From assembly GCA_001603905.1 (NCBI GenBank), contig LVAE01000036.1:39367-71947 (forward strand): a stretch of DNA of 32,581 bases, written 5' to 3'. Positions 16,003-24,328 of this stretch are shown here, one piece after another; position 1 is the first letter of the stretch; each line of letters opens with the position of its first letter. Source of the stretch: Fibrobacterales bacterium Fibro_02 (GTDB taxonomy: Bacteria; Fibrobacterota; Fibrobacteria; Fibrobacterales; Fibrobacteraceae). The translations under genes and the position numbers were made by a program. Below the pieces are notes generated by a model that worked only from the letters and a program-made list of their open reading frames with translations, did no database searches and had not been told where the DNA came from.

Positions 16003-16974
16003 TTACTTCTTCTTAGGCACGTACGGACGCAGTTCAATTTCGTCATCAGCATCGGCTTGGGGCTTGGCGATATCGCGACCGAAGGTCGGCATACGGGGAA
16101 CCGTAGTCGCAGCACGGGGTCGACCGAAGGGCGAAGACGTAGCTCCTTTCTGGAACAGACCGGCGCCGGCAGTCGAAGGCTGGGCAGGTGCACCAGGGGC
16201 AGCCGGCTGAGGCGGCTTGGCCGCAAACGAGGGCATGCGGAACGGTGAGGCGGCTGCAGGGGCTGCAGTGGGATGGCTCGGAGCCGGAGCGGCAGGCTGA
16301 GTCGCCTTGACCGAGACCCCTTCCTTGGTGAGGGAGACATCGTGAACACCGGTATTGCCGACATTCGCTGCTGCCTGACGGAGGAAACCCTGCTTCACAT
16401 TAAACTTTTCAATCACCAGCATGGCAATCGTCTTCAAAGTCGTTACGACGCCCTTACCGTTATGGGCGGTCGCCGGGAAGAACGGAACGTTGCGCGGGTT
16501 GAGTTCCGCGTTCAGTTCGTCGAGCGTAAACACATTGTCCATGTCGCGCTTGTTGTACTGGAGCACGAAAGGCATATCGTCCAGGTCCATGCCATAGTCC
16601 TGCAGGTTCTGGCGCAGGTTCTGGAGGCTTTCCAGGTTTTCTGCCTGACGGGACCTCTGGGAGTCCGCCACAAAGACGATACCGTCTACACCGCGGAGCA
16701 CCAACTTACGGGTACTGTTATAATAAACCTGACCGGGAACCGTATAGAGCTGGAAACGGGTCTTGAACCCCTTGATATCGCCCAAATTCAGGGGCAAAAA
16801 GTCGAAAAAGAGCGTACGGTCACCTTCAGTTGCCAGGGACACCATATCGGTACGCTTATCCTGAGGCATCTTCTGGTGGATCACCTGCAAATTGGTGGTC
16901 TTGCCACTAAGGCCCGGGCCATAGTAAACGACTTTACAACTAATTTCTCGTGTAGCAAAATTTATCGAAGACAT
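16003..16974 (-). CDS. mglA: MglA-like small GTPase with long Pro/Ala-rich C-terminal tail
   Basis: 323 aa. Residues 1-195 are an MglA-family Ras-like GTPase: P-loop GPGLSGKTT (19-27), TVPGQ (78-82), specificity motif NKRD (141-144), and ATAH (168-171) as G5. MglA sets cell polarity and motility in Myxococcus and recruits envelope machines at poles. Unlike the usual ~195-aa MglA, a low-complexity tail of about 120 residues rich in Pro, Ala and Ser follows, ending in an acidic patch (DADDEIELRPY) and PKKK. AAGGA lies 6 nt before the ATG. First gene of a tight cluster with the MglB-like, DUF2914 and barrel genes. Confidence 0.88.
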   Translation of the reverse strand: MSSINFATREISCKVVYYGPGLSGKTTNLQVIHQKMPQDKRTDMVSLATEGDRTLFFDFLPLNLGDIKGFKTRFQLYTVPGQVYYNSTRKLVLRGVDGIVFVADSQRSRQAENLESLQNLRQNLQDYGMDLDDMPFVLQYNKRDMDNVFTLDELNAELNPRNVPFFPATAHNGKGVVTTLKTIAMLVIEKFNVKQGFLRQAAANVGNTGVHDVSLTKEGVSVKATQPAAPAPSHPTAAPAAASPFRMPSFAAKPPQPAAPGAPAQPSTAGAGLFQKGATSSPFGRPRAATTVPRMPTFGRDIAKPQADADDEIELRPYVPKKK

Positions 16975-17086
16975 TACACATCCTTGATATATCTAATTCA
17001 AATTTAACAAAAAAGTAATTTTTGGGACAACTTCAGTCCCTATTTTACCATTCCAAATCGGAATATACAATTCTTTAGAGGCCCTT

Positions 17087-17908
17087 TTAGGCCTTATCTA
17101 CCACGTGAACCGTGCGTTGCGGGAACGGAATCGTGATATTTTCCTCGGCAAAACGCTTCTTGATCTCGGCGGTATACTTCCAGCGCAAGTTAAAATAGTC
17201 CTGCGTACGCGCCCAGGCGCGGAAGGTGACATTCACCGAACTGTCTTCCAGCGAAGATACAAAGAACTGCGGTTCAGGTTTCAGCATGAAAAGCGGCTCC
17301 CCCGCCACGACATCGCGCATGACGTCGAGCGCCTTTTCCGGGGAATCGCCGTAGTCGATGCCCACCGTAATTTCAAGCCTGCGAAGCGGATTCTTGCTGT
17401 AGTTGACAATCGGTTGCCCCCATAGGGCCGAATTCGGCGCCGAGACGAACAGGCCGTCCACCGTCTTGAAGGTGGTATTGAAAAGCCCGATTCCTACAAT
17501 ATTCCCCTTGATGTTGCCGCACTCGATGTAGTCCCCCGCCTTGAACGGCCGCAGGAACAGCAGCAAAAGTCCCGACGCAATGTTCGAGAGCGTATCCTTA
17601 AGCGCTAGGCCAATGGCCAAGCTCGCCGCACCCACCATGGCAACGAGGCCCGCCGTGTTGACGCCCAGTACGTGCAGAATTAGCAACAAAGTAACAATGT
17701 AGATGCAATAGGAAAAAAGCGAGTAAATCAGCGGTTTGGCCGCCTTGTCGAAGCCCTTGTGTTCGGCATGGTCAATAGCCCGCCTAAAAACCACCAACAG
17801 CACCTTCGCTACCACCAAGATGACAAACGCCATCAAGAGACGCTGCAACATGGAGTGATCCATCATGTGGTTCACCCAACTACCAAAAAATTCTTTCATC
17901 TTATCCAT
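17087..17908 (-). CDS. mscS: MscS-family mechanosensitive channel
   Basis: 273 aa. Three inner-membrane helices (about 20-42, 60-84 and 88-120), with the pore helix GLVAMVGAASLAIGLALKDT followed by the conserved LSNIASGLLLLFLRPFKAGD. The cytoplasmic beta domain and C-terminal alpha/beta domain follow. Length and order match small MscS (286 aa in E. coli). It opens under osmotic down-shock to release solutes. Start uncertain by three codons: ATG 17908 has no clear ribosome site, and ATG 17899 (MKEFFG) is also possible. It appears to be a single-gene unit. Confidence 0.9.
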   Translation of the reverse strand: MDKMKEFFGSWVNHMMDHSMLQRLLMAFVILVVAKVLLVVFRRAIDHAEHKGFDKAAKPLIYSLFSYCIYIVTLLLILHVLGVNTAGLVAMVGAASLAIGLALKDTLSNIASGLLLLFLRPFKAGDYIECGNIKGNIVGIGLFNTTFKTVDGLFVSAPNSALWGQPIVNYSKNPLRRLEITVGIDYGDSPEKALDVMRDVVAGEPLFMLKPEPQFFVSSLEDSSVNVTFRAWARTQDYFNLRWKYTAEIKKRFAEENITIPFPQRTVHVVDKA

Positions 17909-18010
17909 CAGGTGATAAAATAGAAAAATCCGACCATTTAAACGAAAAACTCATCCTGGAACGACTGTAAGGAGTGATGGTATCCAGGCTGATAAATGAA
18001 AGGGCTGCTA

Positions 18011-19030
18011 CTACGAGAATTTGATGCGCGGGTCTACGAGCGTGTAGAGGATATCGCTGAACAGGCGACCGATCATCGCCATCAGACTGCTGAGGAAGAT
18101 AACTCCCATGACCACGTTGTAGTCGCGGTTCACCATGGAGTTGTAGTAGAGCAGTCCCATACCGTCAATGTCGAAGACCTTTTCGATAAGGAGGGCGCCC
18201 GCAAACATCAAGGTGCAGATTTCGGAAAGGCGCGTGGCAATGGGAATCAAGGCGTTACGAAGCGCGTGGCGAACGAGCGCCTGGTTGAAGCTCATGCCCT
18301 TCGCAAGCGCGGTACGCATGTAGTCCTTGCCGAGTTCTTCGAGCGCGGAGTTCTTCATCAGGAACGTGAGGAACGCGAACTCGCTAATCATGTAGCAGAA
18401 AATCGGCAAAATCAAATGGTGGCCGAGGTCCACAATCTTTTCGAAGAAGGTAAAGTCCTCGAAATCATCGCTCGTGAGGCCGCCCAGCGGGAAAATGTCG
18501 AGGTACGAGCCGCCCGCGAGGAATATAATCAGCAAGATACCGAGAGCGTAGCCCGGCATCACGTAGCCCGAGAAAATCACGCCCGAAGAAAGCGAATCAA
18601 GTTTGCTCCCGTGATGCACCGCCTTCCAGAGGCCCAGCGGAATACAGACAAGGTAACTCAAGAAGAACGAAGTAATACCAAAGAACAGCGAAATCGGGAA
18701 ACGGCTCGTAATCACATCCCACACGGGGAGTCCGTAGGTGTAACTGGAGCCCAAGTCCAGGTGCAGAACGTTCCAGAGCCAAGTCAGGTAACGCTTCCAG
18801 GCGGGTTGGTCAAAACCGAAGTACGCCTGGATTTGCGCAATCTGGTCGGGAGAGAGCGCCTTGGACGCATCGACCCCGCCCTTCATCGCAGCGGCGGCCT
18901 GCTGCGCACGCGAAATCATCTCCTCCACAGGTCCACCCGGCAATAGCTGGATAAGGATAAAGCATACTAGAGAAATCCCGATGAGAGTCGGGATCATCAA
19001 AAGTAAGCGACGGAGGATATAGGAACGCAT
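18011..19030 (-). CDS. Oligopeptide-type ABC transporter permease, YejB/DppB family
   Basis: 339 aa. Starts MRSYILRRLLLMIPTLIGISLVCF as DppB/OppB/YejB permeases do; about six transmembrane segments. The EAA loop that contacts the ATPase is visible (DYMRTALAKGMSFNQALVRH ... RNALIP). The long insert after the first helix (EEMISRAQQAAAAMKGGVD) and the end VDPRIKF favour YejB, the permease of the microcin C/peptide importer. The ATG directly abuts the dapB stop with no gap, so it is coupled to dapB. The partner permease, ATPase and binding protein are not in this window. Confidence 0.85.
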   Translation of the reverse strand: MRSYILRRLLLMIPTLIGISLVCFILIQLLPGGPVEEMISRAQQAAAAMKGGVDASKALSPDQIAQIQAYFGFDQPAWKRYLTWLWNVLHLDLGSSYTYGLPVWDVITSRFPISLFFGITSFFLSYLVCIPLGLWKAVHHGSKLDSLSSGVIFSGYVMPGYALGILLIIFLAGGSYLDIFPLGGLTSDDFEDFTFFEKIVDLGHHLILPIFCYMISEFAFLTFLMKNSALEELGKDYMRTALAKGMSFNQALVRHALRNALIPIATRLSEICTLMFAGALLIEKVFDIDGMGLLYYNSMVNRDYNVVMGVIFLSSLMAMIGRLFSDILYTLVDPRIKFS

Positions 19031-19861
19031 TTATCTCATCTTGCCGGAGCGGAGCACATCCATCATGTTGAAGGGTTTGGCCGTTCCGTTGGCGATATGG
19101 CAAGCGAGGAAGTTCACGGCGTCTACGGTGCCTTCGGCGTAAATCTTGCGGCCGCACACGTTATGCTGGAATTCGAAGTGAACCGTACCATCGGCGCTGT
19201 CGAGGCTGTAGGTGTGGAAGGCGTGACCGCCGAGGTATTCTTCGGGTACGTGCATGCGTTCCATCTGTTCCTTCTCGTCGCGGACCTTTTCAATATCGTC
19301 GACGGTGAAGTCGAAACCCATCTTCTGGAAGTCGCCCACCACGGCCTTCGCGGTACCGCTCGTATCAGCCTTGGTCTTCTGGTGGCTTTCGACCACGGAG
19401 AGCTTGTAGCCGCTGAATGCAGTCGGGAATTCCTTAGCCAAGAATTCAATCATCATCTGGAAAGCGACAATCTGCTTTGCCATATTCGGGGCAATCACAC
19501 TCGGGTGATTGGCGTCAGCAACGAGCTTGGTGAGCGCTTCGCGGTCGCCGCCGGTGGTGCCCATCACGAACGGAATCTTGTGCTTTACATAGAAAGCGGC
19601 GTTATCGTTTACGGCCGTCGGGTGCGTGTAATCAATGCAAATGACGTTCGGGTATTTTTCGAGAACTTCTGCGATGCGAGCTTCGCGATTGCTCGGCTTC
19701 AAAAGCTGGATGGTCTTGCCGGCGACTTCGGCTTCGTTTTCAACGATAATTTCACCCGTCAGAGAATACGGGACGAGTTCGAGGCCGCGGGCCACGCAGG
19801 TTTCGGCCACAATGCGGCCCATGTTGCCCGGAATACCATTTACCATCACTTGAACAGACAT
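19031..19861 (-). CDS. dapB: 4-hydroxy-tetrahydrodipicolinate reductase
   Basis: 276 aa. NAD(P)H-dependent reductase of the lysine/diaminopimelate pathway. The nucleotide loop NGIPGNMGRIV, the MGTTGGDREAL motif, PNMAKQIVAFQ and the substrate/catalytic segment ESHQKTKADTSGTAKAV are present. These motifs resemble the plant-type DapB subgroup more than the E. coli enzyme. AGGAG lies 5 nt before the ATG at 19861. It is followed without a gap by the YejB-like permease, an unusual partner. Cytoplasmic housekeeping enzyme. Confidence 0.92.
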   Translation of the reverse strand: MSVQVMVNGIPGNMGRIVAETCVARGLELVPYSLTGEIIVENEAEVAGKTIQLLKPSNREARIAEVLEKYPNVICIDYTHPTAVNDNAAFYVKHKIPFVMGTTGGDREALTKLVADANHPSVIAPNMAKQIVAFQMMIEFLAKEFPTAFSGYKLSVVESHQKTKADTSGTAKAVVGDFQKMGFDFTVDDIEKVRDEKEQMERMHVPEEYLGGHAFHTYSLDSADGTVHFEFQHNVCGRKIYAEGTVDAVNFLACHIANGTAKPFNMMDVLRSGKMR

Positions 19862-20040
19862 AAAATCTCCTAATTTTTTGATAATAAGATAGAAAAAGTC
19901 TCACCGACTACCATCCGCACCTCAATTTCAATCGGGCGAGTTCGCGACTATACGGCGAAACTTCTAATTATTTTAATATGCCATATCAATAGTTTCAGCT
20001 TACAAATCATTCATTTCACATACAATATAGTCGGATTGTC

Positions 20041-20217
20041 CTGTCCAGTTCCTCGGGCAAATCCTTAAGGCGATTCAGGTAGCGGAAGAAAAACAGCCAC
20101 CTACCCAAAGCGCTGGAAGTCTTCTCGATGAAAAAGGGCACCTTCGAAAGCCTTCTTAAATGCCAAATCAACAAGCAAACCGCCTACAAGCTAAAAAGGC
20201 GAGGCTTTAAAGGTTAA
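20041..20217 (+). pseudogene. Possible remnant of a serine-recombinase C-terminus
   Basis: In one plus frame from 20083 to the TAA at 20215 the translation reads RKKNSHLPKALEVFSMKKGT, then FESLLKCQINKQTAYKLKRR, then GFKG. This resembles the C-terminal helix-turn-helix of Tn3-type resolvases (KGT..EI...L.I...T.YK). An in-frame TAG at 20080 and the lack of any catalytic N-terminus make it a fragment at best. The rest of the 373-bp gap 19862-20234 shows no gene. Low confidence; the match is by eye. Confidence 0.28.
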
Positions 20218-20234
20218 ATCACTAAATTTTATTT

Positions 20235-21041
20235 TCACTTACGCTTCAACTTAGCCAAGCTTTCAAAGGGAAGCAGCTCCCCCTCGTTTGTGTCGTTGCG
20301 GAGATCGTTGTATATGTTTCTGCAGTTAGCACAAATGCAGTGGAAGTTCTGACGAGTATTCTTTATTGTGCGTTTGCTTGGGAAAAAGTAATAGATGTTT
20401 TGAACACCACCGTAATTTAGGAACGCCAAATCAAAAACCTTTTCGTAATCGTAACCGCAGATTTCACACGCAGCCCCCCTTTTCTTCACAAGATCCAGTT
20501 GAAGAGGCACTACCATGCTGTAATGATATGTTTTAGGGACACTTTCTGTATTTGTTTCACACAAATTAGAAGCAAAATTCTTTTTCGCAGAGACACTAAA
20601 AGTGTTATAGAGAAAATCGACCCACAGCCATTCCAATTTCGTCCCGAGAGTGTCGTTCAGCACCATCCCCGAATGGCCTTCTTTCCATACATATCGAGGA
20701 AGCGCCTTTTCGAGGTCACGGATGCTGAGATGCGTGCCCCGCTCCGTATCCACCAAGAAATCAGGCTGTATATTTACATAATAAGTCATACGCCCTTTGC
20801 CGGACCAGTCTTCGTCATGATAGGGTTCGGACACAATCCTTCCGCTCATGACCACACCAGTTTTCCCCTTACCGACACGAAGCATAAAGAAACGGTCCCC
20901 GCAGTGAACCTTTTCGTGTTCCCACACGCTCCAGTTCAGCATGTAGTTTTGCGTATTTCGGGCTTCTTCTATGGCATTTTTGAAACGATCCATGCCGTAG
21001 CTGGAAATTTCTGGATTCCATCTCAAGATGACGACGCTCAT
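20235..21041 (-). CDS. EVE/PUA-like domain fused to a degenerate HNH nuclease domain
   Basis: 268 aa. Residues 1-145 follow the pattern of EVE-like N-termini of HNH restriction proteins (ILRWNPEISSYGMD, GDRFFMLRVG, VMSGRIVSEPYHDEDWSGKG, YYVNIQPDF), a fold that can read modified bases. Residues 185-250 are an HNH-type zinc core with CEIC (192-195) and CANC (237-240). At the place of the catalytic His-His there is YYFF (217-220), and the later His/Asn position reads RNIYND. The nuclease may therefore be inactive or use a changed site. AGGAGGT precedes the ATG. Probable defence gene by family and by context; partners not obvious. Confidence 0.7.
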   Translation of the reverse strand: MSVVILRWNPEISSYGMDRFKNAIEEARNTQNYMLNWSVWEHEKVHCGDRFFMLRVGKGKTGVVMSGRIVSEPYHDEDWSGKGRMTYYVNIQPDFLVDTERGTHLSIRDLEKALPRYVWKEGHSGMVLNDTLGTKLEWLWVDFLYNTFSVSAKKNFASNLCETNTESVPKTYHYSMVVPLQLDLVKKRGAACEICGYDYEKVFDLAFLNYGGVQNIYYFFPSKRTIKNTRQNFHCICANCRNIYNDLRNDTNEGELLPFESLAKLKRK

Positions 21042-21112
21042 AGGGACCTCCTGTGATTTTTGGACCTATATGAATAAATATACATTAATTCAAATGTCAG
21101 AAAATGACATTT

Positions 21113-22195
21113 TTACAGTAACTCCATTAAATCGTAAAAGTAATAGACATTGCCACGTTTCTTGTCATCTGCAAACACCATATTATTTTCGATGAGTTTG
21201 TCAAGCATCCGGTTGACGGTAGTGTTGGATAGACCTGTCTCACGTTCAATGGAGCGACTATTTTGAATCGGACTTTTGAAAAAACAAGAAAACACTTGTT
21301 TCAACAACCGCGAAGATGATATGTCGGAGAGTTTTTTCAAGCTAGTCACATATAATTCTTCAATTTTCCGGACATTCCCTTCGTACTTAACACATTGCCT
21401 ATCCACAATACCCAAGAAAAATTTAATCCATTCGTTCCAAGCATTGTTCGTCCGCACATCGTTCAACATCTTGTAATAACGGAACTTTTCTTTTTCAATC
21501 GCCTCGCTCAAAAACAGCCAAGGCATTTCTATTTCACGTTCCTTGAAAAGGAATAGCGGGATAAGCATACGCCCCAACCGGCCATTTCCATCGGCAAAAG
21601 GGTGTATCGTTTCGAACTGTTCATGTATGATGGCCGCATTCACCAGATTCCGCTCGCCCGATTCCGGCTTATTCATAAACGAAATCAAGTTGTCCATGAG
21701 GGGTTTCACATATTTGGCTTCAGGCGGAACAAAGGTGATTTCCTTGGATTTCTCGTTCTGGATAAAGTTCTGCTCAGTTCGATAACAGCCTATCTGTTCA
21801 GTAGTCCTGTGAATGTTGCCTTCCAAAAGAATCCTGTGCATTTCCAAAAGCATTTCTTCTGTAAATGTCCCTGATCGCATCAAGTAGTCACGACCGTATC
21901 GCGTGGCAGCAGAATAGTTCCGAACTTCGTTGGCATCCTTGTCGGAATCATCTTCCAGGGCGACCTTTTCAAGGGAACTTTCCAACGACGTGCGAGTACC
22001 CTCCATGCGACTCGAATGCATACTTTCTTTTATATACATCGATGTCATGCACGACTCTCGCGCAATAGATCTTTGGAGTACCGCTGAATACACCTTTAAG
22101 CGAGAAACGGAATCCACCAGTTCGTCTATAAACGCCGTTTTATCAATACATTCAAAAGCGGCTTCAATATTTTCTGCCTTAAATGGTTCTTGCAT
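21113..22195 (-). CDS. Fic-family AMPylator with internal inhibitory helix and C-terminal winged helix
   Basis: 360 aa from ATG 22195. N-terminal Fic_N region carries an inhibitory helix motif (SSRMEG, Glu65). The catalytic Fic motif HPFADGNGRLGR is intact (198-209), so it should transfer AMP or another phosphate group to a hydroxyl side chain. The C-terminal ~80 residues look like a winged helix (NSRSIERETGLSNTTVNRML), suggesting DNA binding or self-control. No Shine-Dalgarno is seen; an in-frame TTG at 22216 is an alternative start. An imperfect inverted repeat (CTTAG-T-AAACA and TGTTTCTAAG) lies just before the ATG. AT-rich, within the accessory island. Confidence 0.85.
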   Translation of the reverse strand: MQEPFKAENIEAAFECIDKTAFIDELVDSVSRLKVYSAVLQRSIARESCMTSMYIKESMHSSRMEGTRTSLESSLEKVALEDDSDKDANEVRNYSAATRYGRDYLMRSGTFTEEMLLEMHRILLEGNIHRTTEQIGCYRTEQNFIQNEKSKEITFVPPEAKYVKPLMDNLISFMNKPESGERNLVNAAIIHEQFETIHPFADGNGRLGRMLIPLFLFKEREIEMPWLFLSEAIEKEKFRYYKMLNDVRTNNAWNEWIKFFLGIVDRQCVKYEGNVRKIEELYVTSLKKLSDISSSRLLKQVFSCFFKSPIQNSRSIERETGLSNTTVNRMLDKLIENNMVFADDKKRGNVYYFYDLMELL

Positions 22196-22271
22196 CTTAG
22201 AAACAAATTTAGTCAAAAATGTTTACTAAGAACAAGTGAACAAAATTTCACTTTTCACCGAGATCATACAA

Positions 22272-23063
22272 TCACTTAGTAGTCGTTATCCTGTTTGGCG
22301 ACTTCCAAAAGACTGGTATCTGTTCTTGCAACATTGATGTATAATGCAGTACCAACGAATCCACGCAAGCCGGCTTTAGGTGCATCTGTTTGAATACATC
22401 GTATAGGGCGTGGACTCGGATCGTGTCACGAAAAAATTCCATGGCAGCTTGGTTTGATTCATTCTCTGAGGCGCTGAGTTCATAATGAGTTCTTTTGCTA
22501 AGAACAAATATGCTGCACGATGTTTCATATCGGTTGTCAAGGTACATTTCTAGGATTTTGTCATCAGAAGCACTACTATCAGCAAAAGATAAATCACTTT
22601 TAACTTTGAGATTTATCCCCATGACATAACGATTATTTGCATTTTTGGGAACCGCATATAGATCCAGGCGGTCTTCATCAAAATGATACTGACTTATTCT
22701 ATATACAGAGATAAATTTCAAATTGTTATCGGTACGGAATACTCGAATGTTAGGAACAGTCTTATTTTTCCCGGAACAACCGTCCGAACCAAATCCACCT
22801 CTACCAAAATATCCGACTACTAACTTGTAGTACTGCAAATCTTCTTGGTGTTTTACCCAAACGTCATAGAAACAATCAGGAGGTCTTAAAAATTGGAAAT
22901 ACGGATTTACATTGACAAAGAGGATTGCGTCCAGGCCGTTTTCACTAAATTTTTCCGCATACTCGGAATGGATGTATTCCGGGAAGGCGTTTTTCCAAAC
23001 GACAATCCCGGAAAGGAAGTACAACAAGACGATAGCGTCAAGGAATGTAACAATCCATCTCAT
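22272..23063 (-). CDS. Unknown membrane-anchored protein, second gene of an overlapping pair
   Basis: Not recognised. 263 aa. One N-terminal hydrophobic helix (WIVTFLDAIVLLYFLSGIVVW, here positions 3-23) with short cytoplasmic end, followed by a soluble domain outside the cytoplasm or in the periplasm. It overlaps the upstream gene by 26 nt, with GAAGGAA in the coding sequence of that gene as ribosome site, so expression is coupled. AT-rich compared with core genes. The arrangement of a soluble first gene and an anchored second gene recalls effector-immunity pairs, but no known immunity family is seen. Confidence 0.6.
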   Translation of the reverse strand: MRWIVTFLDAIVLLYFLSGIVVWKNAFPEYIHSEYAEKFSENGLDAILFVNVNPYFQFLRPPDCFYDVWVKHQEDLQYYKLVVGYFGRGGFGSDGCSGKNKTVPNIRVFRTDNNLKFISVYRISQYHFDEDRLDLYAVPKNANNRYVMGINLKVKSDLSFADSSASDDKILEMYLDNRYETSCSIFVLSKRTHYELSASENESNQAAMEFFRDTIRVHALYDVFKQMHLKPACVDSLVLHYTSMLQEQIPVFWKSPNRITTTK

Positions 23064-24027
23064 TCAAGGTTCCTTCGCGAATTTTGCGTATAAACGCACT
23101 CTTCGCCATTTCTATAAAAATAGGATTTACCGTGGGGGTCATTGGGAAAAAATAGAAACCATTCACATGATTCACAAAGTTTTTCCATCCACCATAGGAA
23201 TTTACAAAATGACCGAAACGGCCGTAGCAGTTTCGGTTGTAATATTTGTCCATTGCGTCATGATACGACAATCCATTATTAACAAGAGTCGATATGTTCC
23301 TAGCGTCTATATCAGCATAGAAGTCTTCTTGCCCAAAGGTATTTTTGAACAATGGTTTTGGATTTCCAAGGCTGTGGTTCGCCAATATGCGCAAACTATC
23401 TATTCCCAATCCATCAGCTCGGTGTAAAGAATCCAATTGCTTTGCAAACGTGAACATATCACCCGCCCAGCCAGCCCAATCCGCAGGGATATTGCGACGG
23501 TAGGTGTCGTTGTCCAAGTACTTGCTCAACGAAGCGTTAAAATGCGGCACATCAAGACCGATGTTTGTGCCCGGAATTAAAACGCCCTTGAACAAAATGT
23601 CGCCATCCTTGGCGAATTTGAGGGGGTAATCAGGATATCTTAATCTTATCAGGGCGTCCAACTTAGGATTTGCGAAGCCCGAGGTTAGGCTCCACTCAAG
23701 ACCATTGTAGCCGCCGTAATCCCTTAAAACTCTTGATAATTCAAGTGCGCGTTCGCGGTTCATATAGTTGCGCCATTGCGGGAGAAACACCAAACCGTCC
23801 ATGTTCTTTATGGACTCAAGTAGCTGGCCAAAAGTCAGCTTGGGCTTGGGTGCAGGCCGAAACACCGGGACCTGTGACGCCCCCGAACCAGAGAGAATGT
23901 CATACGCAGATACTCTGGGGCGAGTAGTCCTCGTTGAACTTGCAGGGGCAGTTGTCCACTGAGGAACAATAGCCGGAAGAGATTTGCGGGGCTGATTATT
24001 TGCGTATAGGTATAAAGAATTTGGCAT
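23038..24027 (-). CDS. Unknown soluble protein with Pro-rich N-terminus, first gene of an overlapping pair
   Basis: Not recognised. 329 aa, no signal peptide or membrane helix. Residues 1-65 are low-complexity and Pro/Thr/Ser-rich, like a delivery or linker region. Residues 66-329 appear to be one globular domain with WAGWAGDMFTFAKQLDSLH, SLGNPKPLF, QEDFYADIDARNIS and CYGRFGHFVNSYGGWKNFVN. The conserved-looking His, Asp and Gly clusters could form an active site; no family is claimed. AGAGGA lies 7 nt before the ATG. It follows a folded leader (24030-24200) and a clear promoter. A secreted toxin or conflict protein is a guess from the layout only. Confidence 0.6.
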   Translation of the reverse strand: MPNSLYLYANNQPRKSLPAIVPQWTTAPASSTRTTRPRVSAYDILSGSGASQVPVFRPAPKPKLTFGQLLESIKNMDGLVFLPQWRNYMNRERALELSRVLRDYGGYNGLEWSLTSGFANPKLDALIRLRYPDYPLKFAKDGDILFKGVLIPGTNIGLDVPHFNASLSKYLDNDTYRRNIPADWAGWAGDMFTFAKQLDSLHRADGLGIDSLRILANHSLGNPKPLFKNTFGQEDFYADIDARNISTLVNNGLSYHDAMDKYYNRNCYGRFGHFVNSYGGWKNFVNHVNGFYFFPMTPTVNPIFIEMAKSAFIRKIREGTLNEMDCYIP

Positions 24028-24033
24028 AAGCCA

Positions 24034-24200
24034 TTCCTCTGCCCTCGGAGTTGCAAAGGGCGGTTAAAGTTTGGCCGAAGGCAAAGGAATTTGGTATCTT
24101 TGAGCTGCTGTTGAGTTCTCAAACTCTTCACCAAAGGACTTCTGGCCGCTAACCCAGAGGTCCTTCCCTATTTCGGTCAGGAGCACTCCTATCCCGCATT
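24034..24200 (-). promoter_or_regulatory. Structured 5' leader of the unknown gene pair
   Basis: The ~165-nt leader contains a series of stems on the minus strand: AGGAG-TG-CTCCT (24178-24189); an 11-bp stem with one mismatch, AAGGAC-C-TCTGG with CCAGA-A-GTCCTT (24134-24165); TTTGGT with ACCAAA enclosing GAGTT-TGAG-AACTC; TTTGCC with GGCCAAA; and GCCCT with AGGGC just before the ribosome site. No known riboswitch is recognised. Confidence 0.5.
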
Positions 24201-24201
24201 A

Positions 24202-24230
24202 AATATACATTATTTTTGTGTTAAAATCAA
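24202..24230 (-). promoter_or_regulatory. Promoter of the unknown gene pair
   Basis: TTGATT (24225-24230), a 17-nt spacer and TATATT (24202-24207). The rest of the 301-bp gap to 24328 is AT-rich, with only a weak AT-only hairpin near 24290-24310 beyond the restriction gene. Confidence 0.6.
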
Positions 24231-24328
24231 AAATTTTTCAAAATTACAAACATTTTTCACTATTTTTGTTTATTAAAAACCAACTAAAAGTTAATAAAAA
24301 ATGATTTTTAATGATTTGGGCGGGACAT

